Source: Caulobacter sp. 17J80-11
GTDB lineage: Bacteria > Pseudomonadota > Alphaproteobacteria > Caulobacterales > Caulobacteraceae
Length of the DNA stretch: 64,000 bases
Direction of reading: 5' to 3'
Assembly (NCBI RefSeq): GCF_014349105.1
Contig: NZ_JACSJI010000001.1
Coordinates: 310,001-374,000 of the forward strand
The position numbers and the translations under genes were made by a program. The notes beneath the pieces are model-generated. The model had not been told where the DNA came from, did not search any database, and saw only the letters and a list, made by a program, of their open reading frames with translations. Of the stretch, positions 29,648-38,674 are shown in pieces; positions within the stretch are counted from its first letter, which is position 1, and every line of letters starts with the position of its first letter.

Positions 29648-31360
29648 TCAGGCGGCCTGGGCCGGCGCCGCGTCGGGTTCGCGTCCGGATCGGGCCAGCG
29701 TCCCGCGATAGCGAACCACCAGGCCCACCAGCGGCAGACCGATCTCGACGTGGAAGCGGAAGCGCCCGTCCTCCGCCGCCTCGTACATCTCGCCGCCGGG
29801 CGCGAGCGCGGCCGGCATGGGAACGCCGAACATCCGCCAACCGCGCACCGCCAGCTTCAGGCGCTCGCCTTCCAGCACCAGGGCGAAGTCGCAGGCCATC
29901 GGGCCGAACCTCTCCGTGACGAGGCCCTCGGCGCGCCTGCGGCCCTCCGACTGCACGCTGAAGAACGAGTGTCCGGCGAAGGTCCTGCGCCAGACCTCGC
30001 CGGCGGGCGTGCTGCGGAAGCGGACGGTCACCGGCACGTCGCGCCCGGCGCGCGGGAAGCCGATCACGGCGGCGACCAGGGTGGCCAGGGGATTGCGCCC
30101 CCGCTCGACGTCGGCGACGCCCTCGAAGGTCGTCTCGCCGCCGTCTCCGAGGTCGTGCAGGACGCGGACGGGCTCGGGCAGGCGCTCGAAGGCTTCGCCG
30201 AGGATGCGGCGGTAGAGCGGGGCGTCGGGGGGCGCGGGCTCGCGCACGCCGGTGTGAATGGCTCGCCGGGCGAACAGCCGCTCGTAGTCGGCCATGTCCA
30301 GTTCGTGCGTCGCCGGGCGGGCGCCGACGGCGGGCGTCTTGCCGTCGAGCATGCGCCGCACGATCGCCTCGACGCCCATCGACGGAATGTGCGGGCCGTC
30401 GTCGCCCTCGGCGGTCAGGTGCCAGGACCGGGTGATCGAGCGACCGTCGGCGGCGGCGCCGGCGACCTCGACGAACATGCCGCCACGATGCTCGCCCCAG
30501 CGGAGCGCGTTCATCACGCGGTTGGCCAGGGGCGCCAGCGGGGCGAGCGAGGGCGCCAGGCCCGACCGGACCAGGCCGGCCAGGGCGTTGAGCACGCGGT
30601 GCAGGCTCTCCGGCAGCGTGCCCGCGCCCATCCAAACTTCGCGCACCTCCGGCCAGAGCTCGGGCATCACGCGCAGATCCGGCACGTCGACCAGCGAGAA
30701 GCGCATGTTCTTCAGCGGCACGCGGCCGGGCGGACGGATCACGAAGCGCCGGCTCTCGGCCCAGCCGGTCCCGAGCGCAGGGCGGCCGTCGCGGACCAGC
30801 GGCACGGGTTTTCCGGCATAGCCGATCACCGCCCGCACGACGTTCAATCCCACCTTCGCGAAGGGCGAGGGGGCGATGCCGGCGACCACGCGATCGACCC
30901 TGGCCATGTCGTGCGCAAGGCTGCGCACCACCGTCGCGGTGAGCAGCGGGCAGCTGCTGACGCCGGACAGCACGAAGCGGCCCCGCGCCCCGGCGACCTC
31001 GTCGAAACGGCCGATCCCCAGCACGAAGTCCGAACCGTCGGCCAGGTCGAGGTAGTCGCAGCCGACCGCCAGCGCCGCCTCGACCACCCGGTAGGGCGCC
31101 TCGCCATAGCCCTGGAAGGGGCCGCTGGCGTCGACCACCATGTCGGGGGCCAGGGCCGCGAGCTGCGCGCCCACGTCGCCGTCGCGGTCGAACACGGCGG
31201 TTTCGATCCGCGCGCCGCCCGACGGCAGGGTCGCGGCGAAGGCGTCGGCTTTCGACCGCGACCGGCCGGCCAGCACCAGCGTCAGGCGCGGCTCGTCCGC
31301 CAGGAGTCGGGCCAGGCGGCCGCCGAACATGCCGTAGCCGCCGAGGATCAGCAGCTTCAT
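29648..31360 (-). CDS. Saccharopine dehydrogenase-like / DUF4166 fusion protein
   Basis: A 570-residue protein in two parts. The N-terminal 380 residues have a Rossmann fold of the saccharopine dehydrogenase-like type (LILGGYGMFGGRLARLLA at residues 3-20, then DASGPFQGYGEAPYRVVEAAL and VGCDYLDLADG). The C-terminal 180 residues match the DUF4166 pattern, with RILGEAFERLPEPVRVLHD and WRRTFAGHSFFSVQ. The reaction is unknown. It starts by ATGA overlap with the DCC-family gene upstream. The pairing of these two genes is conserved in related bacteria, to my recollection, suggesting a shared redox role. Confidence 0.8.
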   Translation of the reverse strand: MKLLILGGYGMFGGRLARLLADEPRLTLVLAGRSRSKADAFAATLPSGGARIETAVFDRDGDVGAQLAALAPDMVVDASGPFQGYGEAPYRVVEAALAVGCDYLDLADGSDFVLGIGRFDEVAGARGRFVLSGVSSCPLLTATVVRSLAHDMARVDRVVAGIAPSPFAKVGLNVVRAVIGYAGKPVPLVRDGRPALGTGWAESRRFVIRPPGRVPLKNMRFSLVDVPDLRVMPELWPEVREVWMGAGTLPESLHRVLNALAGLVRSGLAPSLAPLAPLANRVMNALRWGEHRGGMFVEVAGAAADGRSITRSWHLTAEGDDGPHIPSMGVEAIVRRMLDGKTPAVGARPATHELDMADYERLFARRAIHTGVREPAPPDAPLYRRILGEAFERLPEPVRVLHDLGDGGETTFEGVADVERGRNPLATLVAAVIGFPRAGRDVPVTVRFRSTPAGEVWRRTFAGHSFFSVQSEGRRRAEGLVTERFGPMACDFALVLEGERLKLAVRGWRMFGVPMPAALAPGGEMYEAAEDGRFRFHVEIGLPLVGLVVRYRGTLARSGREPDAAPAQAA

Positions 31361-31809
31361 CCGAGGACCCTTTCCCGGTCGCCGGGCTGCGGCACGAAGC
31401 AGACCTCGCGCCGGCCGGCGAGGCGGAAGCGGTTGCGGGCGACGAATTCGTACAGCGCGTCGCGGATCGGCTCGGGCAGCACGCGCATGACCACGGCCGC
31501 CGACCAGGGCGCGCCCAGGCCCTCGAACATGCGGATGGTGCCTTCGGACTTCGTCCAGGCGCGCCCGTCCTCGATCAGCAGGTTGGTCTCGTAGTCCTGC
31601 GGCTCCAGCCCGAAGTGGACGTAGAGCGCCTGGCCCAGCGGCGACTGGGCCGTGGCCAGCCGATAGCGCCGCCGCCGGTCGTGGCGCAGCACCGTCTTCG
31701 CCCACCCCGAGCAGAACACGCACGCGCCGTCGAACACGATGACAGGCCGGTCGTCGGGGAAGGCCGGGACGGCGGGGTCGTCGCGGTAGCTGTAGGGCGC
31801 GCGGTTCAC
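31357..31809 (-). CDS. DCC-family thiol-disulfide oxidoreductase-like protein (DUF393)
   Basis: A 150-residue protein of the DCC (DUF393) family, named for the motif DGACVFCSGW, in which C30 and C33 form a CxxC-like pair. The family is thioredoxin-like in fold, but its partners are largely unknown. The start is GTG at 31809. The stop overlaps the start of the DUF4166 fusion gene as ATGA, so the two are co-translated. The long leader upstream (about 320 bases) separates it from a divergently read patatin-like gene. Confidence 0.85.
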   Translation of the reverse strand: MNRAPYSYRDDPAVPAFPDDRPVIVFDGACVFCSGWAKTVLRHDRRRRYRLATAQSPLGQALYVHFGLEPQDYETNLLIEDGRAWTKSEGTIRMFEGLGAPWSAAVVMRVLPEPIRDALYEFVARNRFRLAGRREVCFVPQPGDRERVLG

Positions 31810-32129
31810 CGGCGAAGCTTACTCCAAACACCGTCCGAAGCCGAAAACGGGCTGCTCAGGACCAAAAATTTCCAATCGTGCGCGCAAGAACCGCCGCCGC
31901 GCCGGCATCGCCGCCTCGAGCGCCGGATCGGATCATCCCTTCATTGCCTGCCGCAGTGCACAAATCGTGCGCTCCGGAGCGGCCCTGACGCGAAAATACC
32001 GCCCGTTGCCGCTCCTGTTTCGGGGCCTGCGGCGTCGAGGCCACAGGCCGGGTCCCTCGCAATTGGTCCGCTTGCAGAAAACGCGGGTTCCTGAACAGAG
32101 TTAAGCGAACCTTAACAGTGGGGGCTGGG
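31810..32129. other. Divergent intergenic region upstream of the patatin-like gene
   Basis: A 320-base region between divergent genes, noticeably less GC-rich around 31810-31880 and 31960-32010. No gene is seen in it. It holds the promoter for the DCC/DUF4166 pair on the left and the CtrA-type box (32101-32116) on the right. No clear -35/-10 elements can be assigned. Confidence 0.55.
32101..32116 (+). promoter_or_regulatory. Perfect CtrA-type binding box
   Basis: TTAA-N7-TTAAC (TTAAGCGAACCTTAAC) matches the full Caulobacter CtrA consensus with exact spacing. It ends 14 bases before the ATG of the patatin-like gene. That is too close to the start for a normal -35 activation site, so repression, or a start further downstream, should be considered. 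Confidence 0.6.
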
Positions 32130-33215
32130 ATGGCGCGCTTCGTGCTGTCGATCGACGGGGGAGGCGTGCGCGGGCTGCTGCCGGCGCTGGTCCTGCAGGA
32201 GCTGCTAGGGCGCGTGGGGGAGCGCCTGGGCCGCCGTCCCGAGGCGCACGAGTGCTTCGACCTGATCGCAGGAACCGAGACCGGGGGTCTGCTGGCCGCC
32301 GGGCTGACCGCGCCGGCCGGGGCCGATCGCGACCGGGCTGTGCTGGGGGTGGACGGACTGGTCGCCTTCTTCCGCAAGCGCGTGCGCAAGATCTATCCGA
32401 ACGGCTGGTTCGCGCCGCGCGTGGGCGAGGGGCTGTACGACCACCGCCGCCTGGAGCGCCTGCTCGGCGAGTTGTTCGGCGCGACGCGGCTGAGCGAGTG
32501 CCTCGCTCCGGTGATGATGACCGCCTACGACCTGGAGGCGCGCCGGCCGGCGCACCTGGTGGCTGGCGGCCCCTACGCCTGGAGCGACCTGGACGCGAGC
32601 TATCGCGACGCCGTGCGCGCGACGACGGCCACCCCGACCTGGTTCCAGCCGGCGGAGGTGAAGAACGCCTTCGCGTCCGGCAAGCCGATGCCGCTGATCG
32701 GCGGGACCCTGTTCGCCAACGACCCGGCGATGGCCGTGCTGGCCGAGGCCGCGCGCATGGACTGGGGCCACGAGAAGATCTTCGTGCTGTCCCTGGGCAC
32801 GGGGCGTCCGACCCGGGCCTTCCCGGCCAGGAAGACGCGCAAGTGGACGCCGGAACGCTGGCTGGACCGGCGCAAGGGCTCGGCCCTGATCGCCATAGCC
32901 GCTCAGGCGGCGGCCGACGGCGTGGCCTACCAGGCGGACCTGTTCCTCAACCAGGGCGGCGAGCTGCAGTACACCCGCATCGACGGCCCGCTGAGCGCCG
33001 GCGTCAGCGAGCGCAGCGATCTGGCCTCGGGGCGCAATCTGAAGGCGCTGGAGCGCCAGGCCCAGGCCTGGATCGCCGAGCACTCGCGCGACCTCGACGC
33101 CTGGGCTCAGCGGCTGGCCCGCCGGCTGGGCTGGATGGACCCGGCGGCGGCCGTGACCGCGCCTATGGCGGCGCCTGTCGGGTCGACGGAGGTCGCCGCC
33201 GCGGTGGCGGCCTGA
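32130..33215 (+). CDS. Patatin-like protein lacking both catalytic residues
   Basis: A 361-residue patatin-like protein. The oxyanion-hole loop is intact (SIDGGGVRGLLPALVL, residues 7-22), and the fold-defining stretch FDLIAGTETGG follows. In active patatin lipases that motif is GTSTGG: the nucleophilic Ser is Glu50 here (codon GAG). The usual DGG of the catalytic aspartate is IGG (I190, in PLIGGTLFANDPA). Both dyad residues are therefore replaced, which predicts no lipase activity. The frame is intact, so it is probably a functional pseudo-enzyme. ATG at 32130 is preferred to a GTG at 32118. It lies directly behind a CtrA-type box. Confidence 0.8.
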   Translation: MARFVLSIDGGGVRGLLPALVLQELLGRVGERLGRRPEAHECFDLIAGTETGGLLAAGLTAPAGADRDRAVLGVDGLVAFFRKRVRKIYPNGWFAPRVGEGLYDHRRLERLLGELFGATRLSECLAPVMMTAYDLEARRPAHLVAGGPYAWSDLDASYRDAVRATTATPTWFQPAEVKNAFASGKPMPLIGGTLFANDPAMAVLAEAARMDWGHEKIFVLSLGTGRPTRAFPARKTRKWTPERWLDRRKGSALIAIAAQAAADGVAYQADLFLNQGGELQYTRIDGPLSAGVSERSDLASGRNLKALERQAQAWIAEHSRDLDAWAQRLARRLGWMDPAAAVTAPMAAPVGSTEVAAAVAA

Positions 33216-33220
33216 GGCGA

Positions 33221-33739
33221 TCAGGCGGACGCGGGCGGCCGGTGGTCTGGAGCCGATCTTAGCCCGATCGGCGGCCCGAGTTCGCGGCGCAACACGGCGA
33301 ACACGAGCACGCCGAGCTGCAGGTAGGCCAAGACGCTGGAGACCCACCACAAGGCCCGCAGCACGCCGCGCTGCTCCGGGGCCAGGGCGTGGATGAACAA
33401 CCGGATCAGATCAACCGGCAACGCTTCGACCACCACCAGGGCGGTCGCCCACGGCGCGCGGCAGCGCCACCAGATCCACAAGGCGCCCAGGAACATGCCG
33501 GCGTTCACAATCGCCATGGCGGCGTCGCGCGCCAGCAGGCTGGTGGAGGCTTTCATCCCCAGCGCGCCCAGGGTGGTGCCGGCCAGAACCACCAGGGCGG
33601 CGTAGCGCTCGTAACGGCCGCCGAAGGTGCACGTGAGCGCGACCACCGCGAACTGGACGAATATGTAGATCAGAACCAGCAGCAACGACGCGCATCCCCG
33701 GGCGAGGTCCTTGGTGTCGGCGGAACCTTCGCGTGGCAA
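33221..33739 (-). CDS. Four-helix membrane protein, unknown function
   Basis: Unrecognised 172-residue membrane protein with about four to five hydrophobic segments (for example LLLVLIYIFVQFAVVAL at about 19-35 and AMAIVNAGMFLGALWIW in the middle). The only start that reaches the full first helix is TTG at 33739, directly after an in-frame stop; no ribosome site is visible, so the start is uncertain. It converges with the patatin-like gene, their stops five bases apart. It is divergent from the LuxR-type regulator with about 53 bases between starts. Confidence 0.6.
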   Translation of the reverse strand: MPREGSADTKDLARGCASLLLVLIYIFVQFAVVALTCTFGGRYERYAALVVLAGTTLGALGMKASTSLLARDAAMAIVNAGMFLGALWIWWRCRAPWATALVVVEALPVDLIRLFIHALAPEQRGVLRALWWVSSVLAYLQLGVLVFAVLRRELGPPIGLRSAPDHRPPASA

Positions 33740-33792
33740 GTCTTAGGATGTATGTACGTCGTTCAGGGAAGCCGCAGTCGAGCGTCGGGGCG

Positions 33793-34359
33793 ATGGGGAT
33801 CCGGGCCAACATGGCCTTTCACCGAGCGGTCCGCGAGGAAGCGGCCGTGCTGGTGGCGCGCCACGGCGCCTTCGGCGCGTTCGAAGAGGCGCGCCGGCGA
33901 CGGCAGGGCGCCGAGCCCGGCGACCTGCAGCTGTTCGCCTACAACGTGGAGCGCGCCACCGCCGAGATCGCGGGCATTTCGCTCGACAATCCCAAGGCGC
34001 GGCCGCTGGGGCCCGAGCCGCCGGTCTGGTTCCTGCCGTTCCTGTCGGAGGCGCGCCTCGCGCGGCTGACGGAGCTGTTCGAGGCGCTGACGCGCCGCTG
34101 GGGCATGGCCTCGGCGCCGGAAGCCGACCGGCTGAAGGTGGAGTTCTCGGCCAAGTTCCCGACGGCGGGATTGCTCACGCCGCGTCAGGCCGAGTGCCTG
34201 CGCTGGGCGGCCGAGGGCAAGAGCTCCTGGGACATCGCGCAGATCACGGGGCTGAGCCCTCGCACGGTCGACGAGCATCTGGACAACGCTTGCCGGCGGC
34301 TGGGGGTGAAGCGCCGCGCCCAGGCCGTCGCAGCGGCGACTCGCGCCGGAATTCTCTGA
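33793..34359 (+). CDS. LuxR-type (GerE domain) transcriptional regulator
   Basis: A regulator of about 188 residues. The C-terminal 60 residues form a LuxR/GerE helix-turn-helix: LTPRQAECLRWAAEGKSSWDIAQITGLSPRTVDEHL. The N-terminal 120 residues are helical and do not look like a receiver or a normal autoinducer-binding domain. The start is uncertain: ATG codons at 33793 and 33811 are both plausible, and one further upstream at 33751 is open. An 18-base palindrome follows the gene, before a small unknown gene. It is divergent from a membrane protein gene. Confidence 0.75.
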   Translation: MGIRANMAFHRAVREEAAVLVARHGAFGAFEEARRRRQGAEPGDLQLFAYNVERATAEIAGISLDNPKARPLGPEPPVWFLPFLSEARLARLTELFEALTRRWGMASAPEADRLKVEFSAKFPTAGLLTPRQAECLRWAAEGKSSWDIAQITGLSPRTVDEHLDNACRRLGVKRRAQAVAAATRAGIL

Positions 34360-34370
34360 AAATTCAGCGC

Positions 34371-34388
34371 CCCCGTAGGTCTACGGGG
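34371..34388. promoter_or_regulatory. Perfect 18-base palindrome CCCCGTAG-GT-CTACGGGG
   Basis: Eight-base arms around a two-base centre, 11 bases after the LuxR-type gene stop and 49 bases before the next start. The two-base centre makes a poor hairpin loop, so an operator for a dimeric regulator is as likely as a terminator. Confidence 0.4.
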
Positions 34389-34437
34389 CCGGCGCCCGGG
34401 ACCGGATCAGGCATGGCTCTCCCTCAGCGGAGGCGAC

Positions 34438-34776
34438 ATGACCATCGTTTGCAGTGACTTCGAATGCCCTGACGTCAGCGGCTTCAGCGCCGCCGAGCGC
34501 CGGCTTCTGAAGCGGTATCACCACCAGCTCGTTTCGCAGGATCGCCAGGGGCGCGTGCCGCCCGCACGGCTGTACTACGCCGCCGCCAGCGCGGTGGAAT
34601 GCCTGCGCCACGCGCGGACGGACGCACGCGCGTGCCGCACCGCCGGCGGCTCGGCCGATGAGGTCCGCCGCACGCTTGAGACGGGGCGGGGCGACGCGCT
34701 GTTCTATCTGGAGCTGGCGCGGGCCTGGATCGTCACCGCCGACGTCGGCGGCGGCGGCCTTCGCCTGGTCTGTTAG
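34438..34776 (+). CDS. Small protein, unknown function
   Basis: Unrecognised 112-residue protein. GGAGG lies seven bases before the ATG, a strong sign that it is translated. The sequence is helical with no membrane segment or signal ([18 protein letters not shown] near the start, [15 protein letters not shown]-like helix at the end). It contains five cysteines (CSDFEC near the N-terminus; C-terminal C), possibly metal or redox related, though no CxxC motif is present. It follows the LuxR-type gene and ends with a four-base convergent overlap on the epimerase gene. Confidence 0.6.
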   Translation: MTIVCSDFECPDVSGFSAAERRLLKRYHHQLVSQDRQGRVPPARLYYAAASAVECLRHARTDARACRTAGGSADEVRRTLETGRGDALFYLELARAWIVTADVGGGGLRLVC

Positions 34777-35786
34777 GCGCCCGCCGGGGCGTAGTGCTCC
34801 AGATACCAGTCGCAGAAGGCCCGCACGCCGTCCTCGACGGTCGTCGACGGACGGTAGCCGGTCAGGGCGACCAGCAGCTCGGCGTCGGCCCAGGTCTTTG
34901 GCACGTCGCCGGCCTGCATGGGCATGTAGTTGCGCACGGCCTCGCGGCCGAGCTGCTTCTCGATGGCCTCGACGAACTCCAGCAGGTTCACCGGCGCGCC
35001 GCGGCCGATGTTGACCAGTCGCCACGGTGCGACCGGGCTCAGGGAATCGACCACGCCCTGCGCCGGCTCGCCCTTCACCGGGACCGCGTGAATCAGCCGC
35101 TCGATGCCTTCGACCAGGTCGTCGACGTAGGTGAAGTCCCGCTCCATCTGGCCGTTGTTGTAGATGTCGATCGGCTCGCCCGAGAGGATGCCCTTCACGA
35201 ACTTGAACAACGCCATGTCCGGCCGGCCCCACGGGCCGTAGACGGTGAAGAAGCGGAACACGGTGGTGGGGATGTCCCACAGGTGGCTGTAGGCGTGGCT
35301 CATCTCTTCCGTGGCCTTCTTGGTGGCCGCGTAGAAGGTGAGCGGGTGGTCGCAGCGCTGGGTCTCGCCGAACGGCATCTCGGTGTTGGCGCCGTAGGCG
35401 GAACTGGTCGAGGCCAGCAGCAGGTGGCCGACCCGGTGGGCGCGCGCCAGCTCCAGGATGTTGAAGGTGCCGATCAGGTTGGAGTCGACGTAGGCGCGCG
35501 GGTTCTCGAGGCTGTAGCGGACCCCGGCCTGGGCGGCGAGGTGGACGATCACGTCGGGCCGCGCGGCCTCGACCACCTGCTCCAGCGCGGTCTTGTCCTC
35601 CAGCATCAGAACGTGCTCGGAGAAGCCGTTGTGGCGCTTCAGGAGGGCGTGGCGCGCCTCCTTCAGCTTGACGTCGTAGTAGGTCGTCATGCCGTCGACG
35701 CCGAAGACCTCGTGGCCCTGCGCGATCAGCCGACGGGCGAGGTGGAAGCCGATGAACCCGGCCGTTCCGGTGACCAGTATGCGCAT
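34773..35786 (-). CDS. NAD-dependent epimerase, UDP-glucuronate 4-epimerase type
   Basis: A 337-residue short-chain dehydrogenase-type sugar epimerase of the UDP-glucuronate 4-epimerase (LspL/WbnF-like) group. The NAD motif is [22 protein letters not shown] at the N-terminus, followed by [17 protein letters not shown]. The catalytic Ser/Tyr/Lys are in STSSAYG and [10 protein letters not shown] (Tyr and Lys). [21 protein letters not shown] is typical of this subgroup. It would supply UDP-galacturonate for an exopolysaccharide. It is divergent from the nucleotide-sugar dehydrogenase, and the two could act in one pathway, though the substrate is inferred. Confidence 0.88.
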   Translation of the reverse strand: MRILVTGTAGFIGFHLARRLIAQGHEVFGVDGMTTYYDVKLKEARHALLKRHNGFSEHVLMLEDKTALEQVVEAARPDVIVHLAAQAGVRYSLENPRAYVDSNLIGTFNILELARAHRVGHLLLASTSSAYGANTEMPFGETQRCDHPLTFYAATKKATEEMSHAYSHLWDIPTTVFRFFTVYGPWGRPDMALFKFVKGILSGEPIDIYNNGQMERDFTYVDDLVEGIERLIHAVPVKGEPAQGVVDSLSPVAPWRLVNIGRGAPVNLLEFVEAIEKQLGREAVRNYMPMQAGDVPKTWADAELLVALTGYRPSTTVEDGVRAFCDWYLEHYAPAGA

Positions 35787-35994
35787 CTGATGTCCGTCTC
35801 GCTCGTCTTTCTGCCGCGGTCCGCGAACGCGGGTGTCGCCGCTTGCCATGTATCCGATAGCGAGGGAAGACTCCCTTGGCGCCGTGGGGGCGGCGCTTGC
35901 GAGTCGCGCGTACAACCCCGCGCGCCGAAACGTGGCTCGGCGGTCGGGCGCGACTGACAGTGCGGGTCATGCCCCCGGATCGGGGGAATCGGAC

Positions 35995-37272
35995 ATGCAT
36001 TCCATCGACTCTGCGCACCTCGGGGTGGTGGGGCTGGGCTATGTCGGTTTGCCACTCGCGCTGGCGTTCGGCCGCCGCTTTCTGACCGTAGGGTTCGACA
36101 TCGACGCGGGCCGCATCGCCGAGCTGAAGGCCGGCGCGGACCGCACGCGCGAGTCGGAGCCGGAGGACTTCGTCCGAGCCGAGCAGCTGAGCTTCACCCA
36201 TAAGTTGGAGGAACTCGCCGGCTGCAACACTTTCGTGGTGACGGTGCCGACCCCCATCGATGAAGCCAAGCGCCCCGATTTCGGTCCGCTGGTCGCCGCC
36301 AGCCGTTCGGTCGGTTCGGTGCTGAAGCGCGGCGACGTCGTGATCTTCGAATCCACGGTCTACCCGGGGGCGACCGAGGAGGTGTGCGCGCCGATCCTGG
36401 AGAAGGTGTCGGGCCTGACCTTCAACCGCGACTTCTTCTGCGGCTACAGCCCCGAGCGCATCAACCCGGGCGACAAGGCCCACCGCCTGACCGACATCGT
36501 GAAGGTGACCTCCGGCTCTACGCCGGAGATCGCCGACTATGTCGACGCGCTCTACGCCGCGATCGTCTCGGCCGGCACTCACAAGGCCAGCTCGATCCGG
36601 GTCGCCGAAGCGGCCAAGGTGATCGAGAACACCCAGCGCGACCTGAACATCGCGCTCGTCAACGAGCTGGCGATGATCTTCAACCGGCTGGGCATCGACA
36701 CCCACGAGGTGCTGGCCGCAGCCGGCACCAAGTGGAACTTCCTGCCCTTCCGGCCGGGCCTGGTGGGCGGCCACTGTATCGGCGTGGACCCGTACTACCT
36801 GACCCACAAGGCGGTGGAGATCGGCCACCACCCCGAGGTGATCCTGGCCGGGCGGCGCATCAACGACGGGATGGGCGCCTACGTGGCCGACCAGGTGCTG
36901 CGGCTGATGGCGACCAACCGCATCAATCCGGTGGGGGCCAAGGTGCTGGTGCTGGGCCTGGCCTTCAAGGAGGGCTGCCCGGACATCCGCAACACCCGCG
37001 TGGTCGACGTCGTGCGCCAGCTGCAGCGCTTCAACGCCGAGGTCGACATCTGGGATCCTTGGGTGTCGCCGGAGGATGCGCGCCACGAGTACGGCTTCGG
37101 CTTGGTCGAGCAGCCCAAGGAAGGCGCCTACGACGCCATCGTGCTGGCGGTCGGCCATCCGGAGTTCGTCGCGCTGGGCCACGAGGGGCTGCGTCGCCTC
37201 GGGAACGGGCCGCACGTGATCTACGACGTGAAGTCGGTCCTCTCGCAGGCCGGGGTCGACGCGCGGCTCTGA
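35995..37272 (+). CDS. Nucleotide-sugar dehydrogenase (WecC/TviB type)
   Basis: A 425-residue UDP-sugar dehydrogenase resembling Vi-polysaccharide TviB and related UDP-N-acetylglucosaminuronate dehydrogenases. The NAD motif is [18 protein letters not shown] (residues 9-26). The catalytic cysteine is in [16 protein letters not shown]. The C-terminal substrate-binding half has [19 protein letters not shown]. It oxidises the sugar C6 to a uronate. The ATG at 35995 is chosen because the family N-terminus begins there. Together with the divergent epimerase it would provide an activated uronic acid for the polysaccharide machinery downstream. Confidence 0.9.
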   Translation: MHSIDSAHLGVVGLGYVGLPLALAFGRRFLTVGFDIDAGRIAELKAGADRTRESEPEDFVRAEQLSFTHKLEELAGCNTFVVTVPTPIDEAKRPDFGPLVAASRSVGSVLKRGDVVIFESTVYPGATEEVCAPILEKVSGLTFNRDFFCGYSPERINPGDKAHRLTDIVKVTSGSTPEIADYVDALYAAIVSAGTHKASSIRVAEAAKVIENTQRDLNIALVNELAMIFNRLGIDTHEVLAAAGTKWNFLPFRPGLVGGHCIGVDPYYLTHKAVEIGHHPEVILAGRRINDGMGAYVADQVLRLMATNRINPVGAKVLVLGLAFKEGCPDIRNTRVVDVVRQLQRFNAEVDIWDPWVSPEDARHEYGFGLVEQPKEGAYDAIVLAVGHPEFVALGHEGLRRLGNGPHVIYDVKSVLSQAGVDARL

Positions 37273-37276
37273 CGCC

Positions 37277-38623
37277 TCAAGCCGGTGTGCGGCGCTGGCG
37301 GGCGCCGCCGCGCTCCAGCACCGCGCAGCAGAAGGCCAGGAAGACGGCCAGGGTCTCGGTGCGCAGAGGATAGTCCGCCGCCGAGTGCAGCAACAAAAGC
37401 GCGATCGCGGCCGAGGCGGCGCGGGCGAGGTCGCCGCCGTCCGCCGTCCAGGCGCGCCAGCTGCGCTTCGCCCACCACGCTACGAAGCCGGCGAGCACGG
37501 CGGCGCCCAGCCAGCCGGTCTCGAGCCAGGTCTCCAGGAAGTCGTTGTGGGCGTGGTTGAGGAAGGTCTCGCCGACCGACTCCAGCGGTTCGACCGTCCG
37601 ATACACGACGTCGAACGCCCCGACACCCGCGCCCAGCGGCAGGTGCGCGTCGGCTGCCTGGGTGATGGTCGGCCAGGTCTCGAAGCGGCCCTCGGGGCCC
37701 TGCTCGTCGAAGCGGGCGAGGATCGGATTCAGGGCGAACAGGGCGACGGCGGCCAGGGCGGCGGCGCTGACACCGGCCACGCCGAGCACCGCCGGCGTGG
37801 TCCGCCGCGCGCCGGTGGTGCGCCACACGATCAGCAGGCTGGCCACCAGGGCGGGGCCCGCCAGCAGGATGCCGGCGCGCGAGCGCACCGACGCGATCCC
37901 GACCAGCACCAGCAGGTAGAACAGCCCCGCCAGCACCATGCGCAGGCTCCGGTCGCGCCGCCGGCTGGACAGCGCCTCGCCGACGAACACGCCGGCCAGG
38001 GGCAGGCTCGCCACCAGCAGGGCGGCCAGGTGATTGCGGTTGGCGAACAGGCCCACGGCCGAGCCGTAGTTCGTGCTGGCGTAGGGATAGAAGGGCCCGT
38101 CGACGCCGCCGAGGAGCTGCAGCGCCCCGAGCAGCAGGCTGAGGATCGCCGCGAGCAGGTAGCCGACCGCCATGCGCCGACGCGCGTCGGAGGACACCGT
38201 CAGGGCGGCCAGGAACATGGCCGCCGGCGGGATCAGGGCCAGGACGGCGCGCCAGGTCGCTTCCGGGGTCAGGCTGAACGTAGCCCATGCGGGCGCCGCG
38301 CCGGCCAGATCCGCGACCGCCGCGACGGGCGCCCGGCCGGGCAGCTGTCGCCACAGGCCGAAGGGCAGGGGAAGAAGCTGAAGCAGGGGGACGGCGACAA
38401 GGCCGGCCAGCAGCGCCAGGGGGAACTTGTGCTCGCGCCACGCGCCGGAGGCGATCAGCCGCCGGCCGGCGATCACCAGCAGGGGCGTGGCCGCAAGCTC
38501 GACCAGCGCCAGGGGCAGGGCGTTCTCGCGGCTGGCGCCCCCCAAAACGACAGAAAGGGCCAGCAGGACGAACGCCATAATGGCCATCACGTCCTGCCGA
38601 CCCTCTCGAACTCTGGCGATCAC
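37277..38623 (-). CDS. O-antigen ligase / polymerase-like membrane protein (Wzy/WaaL family)
   Basis: A 448-residue protein with about 11 to 12 hydrophobic segments and a large loop around the middle-to-C-terminal part, the layout of the O-antigen ligase (Wzy_C) family. Within the loop, LFANRNHLAALLVASLPLAG and HNDFLETWLETGWLGAAV (the final HNDxLE-like segment) are typical. It would polymerise or ligate the polysaccharide made by this cluster. The start is GTG at 38623 with GAGGCG upstream. It is the last gene of the leftward exopolysaccharide set. Confidence 0.85.
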   Translation of the reverse strand: MIARVREGRQDVMAIMAFVLLALSVVLGGASRENALPLALVELAATPLLVIAGRRLIASGAWREHKFPLALLAGLVAVPLLQLLPLPFGLWRQLPGRAPVAAVADLAGAAPAWATFSLTPEATWRAVLALIPPAAMFLAALTVSSDARRRMAVGYLLAAILSLLLGALQLLGGVDGPFYPYASTNYGSAVGLFANRNHLAALLVASLPLAGVFVGEALSSRRRDRSLRMVLAGLFYLLVLVGIASVRSRAGILLAGPALVASLLIVWRTTGARRTTPAVLGVAGVSAAALAAVALFALNPILARFDEQGPEGRFETWPTITQAADAHLPLGAGVGAFDVVYRTVEPLESVGETFLNHAHNDFLETWLETGWLGAAVLAGFVAWWAKRSWRAWTADGGDLARAASAAIALLLLHSAADYPLRTETLAVFLAFCCAVLERGGARQRRTPA

Positions 38624-38674
38624 CCGCGCCTCATCGGCCGATACTGGAACCGGCCCCGAGGCGGCCGTGGTCGA

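Noticed and set aside
32130-33215. Frameshift or assembly error as the cause of the missing patatin dyad
   Set aside because: The frame is open throughout and the flanking conserved residues are correct at both positions; two separate in-frame substitutions fit better than an error.
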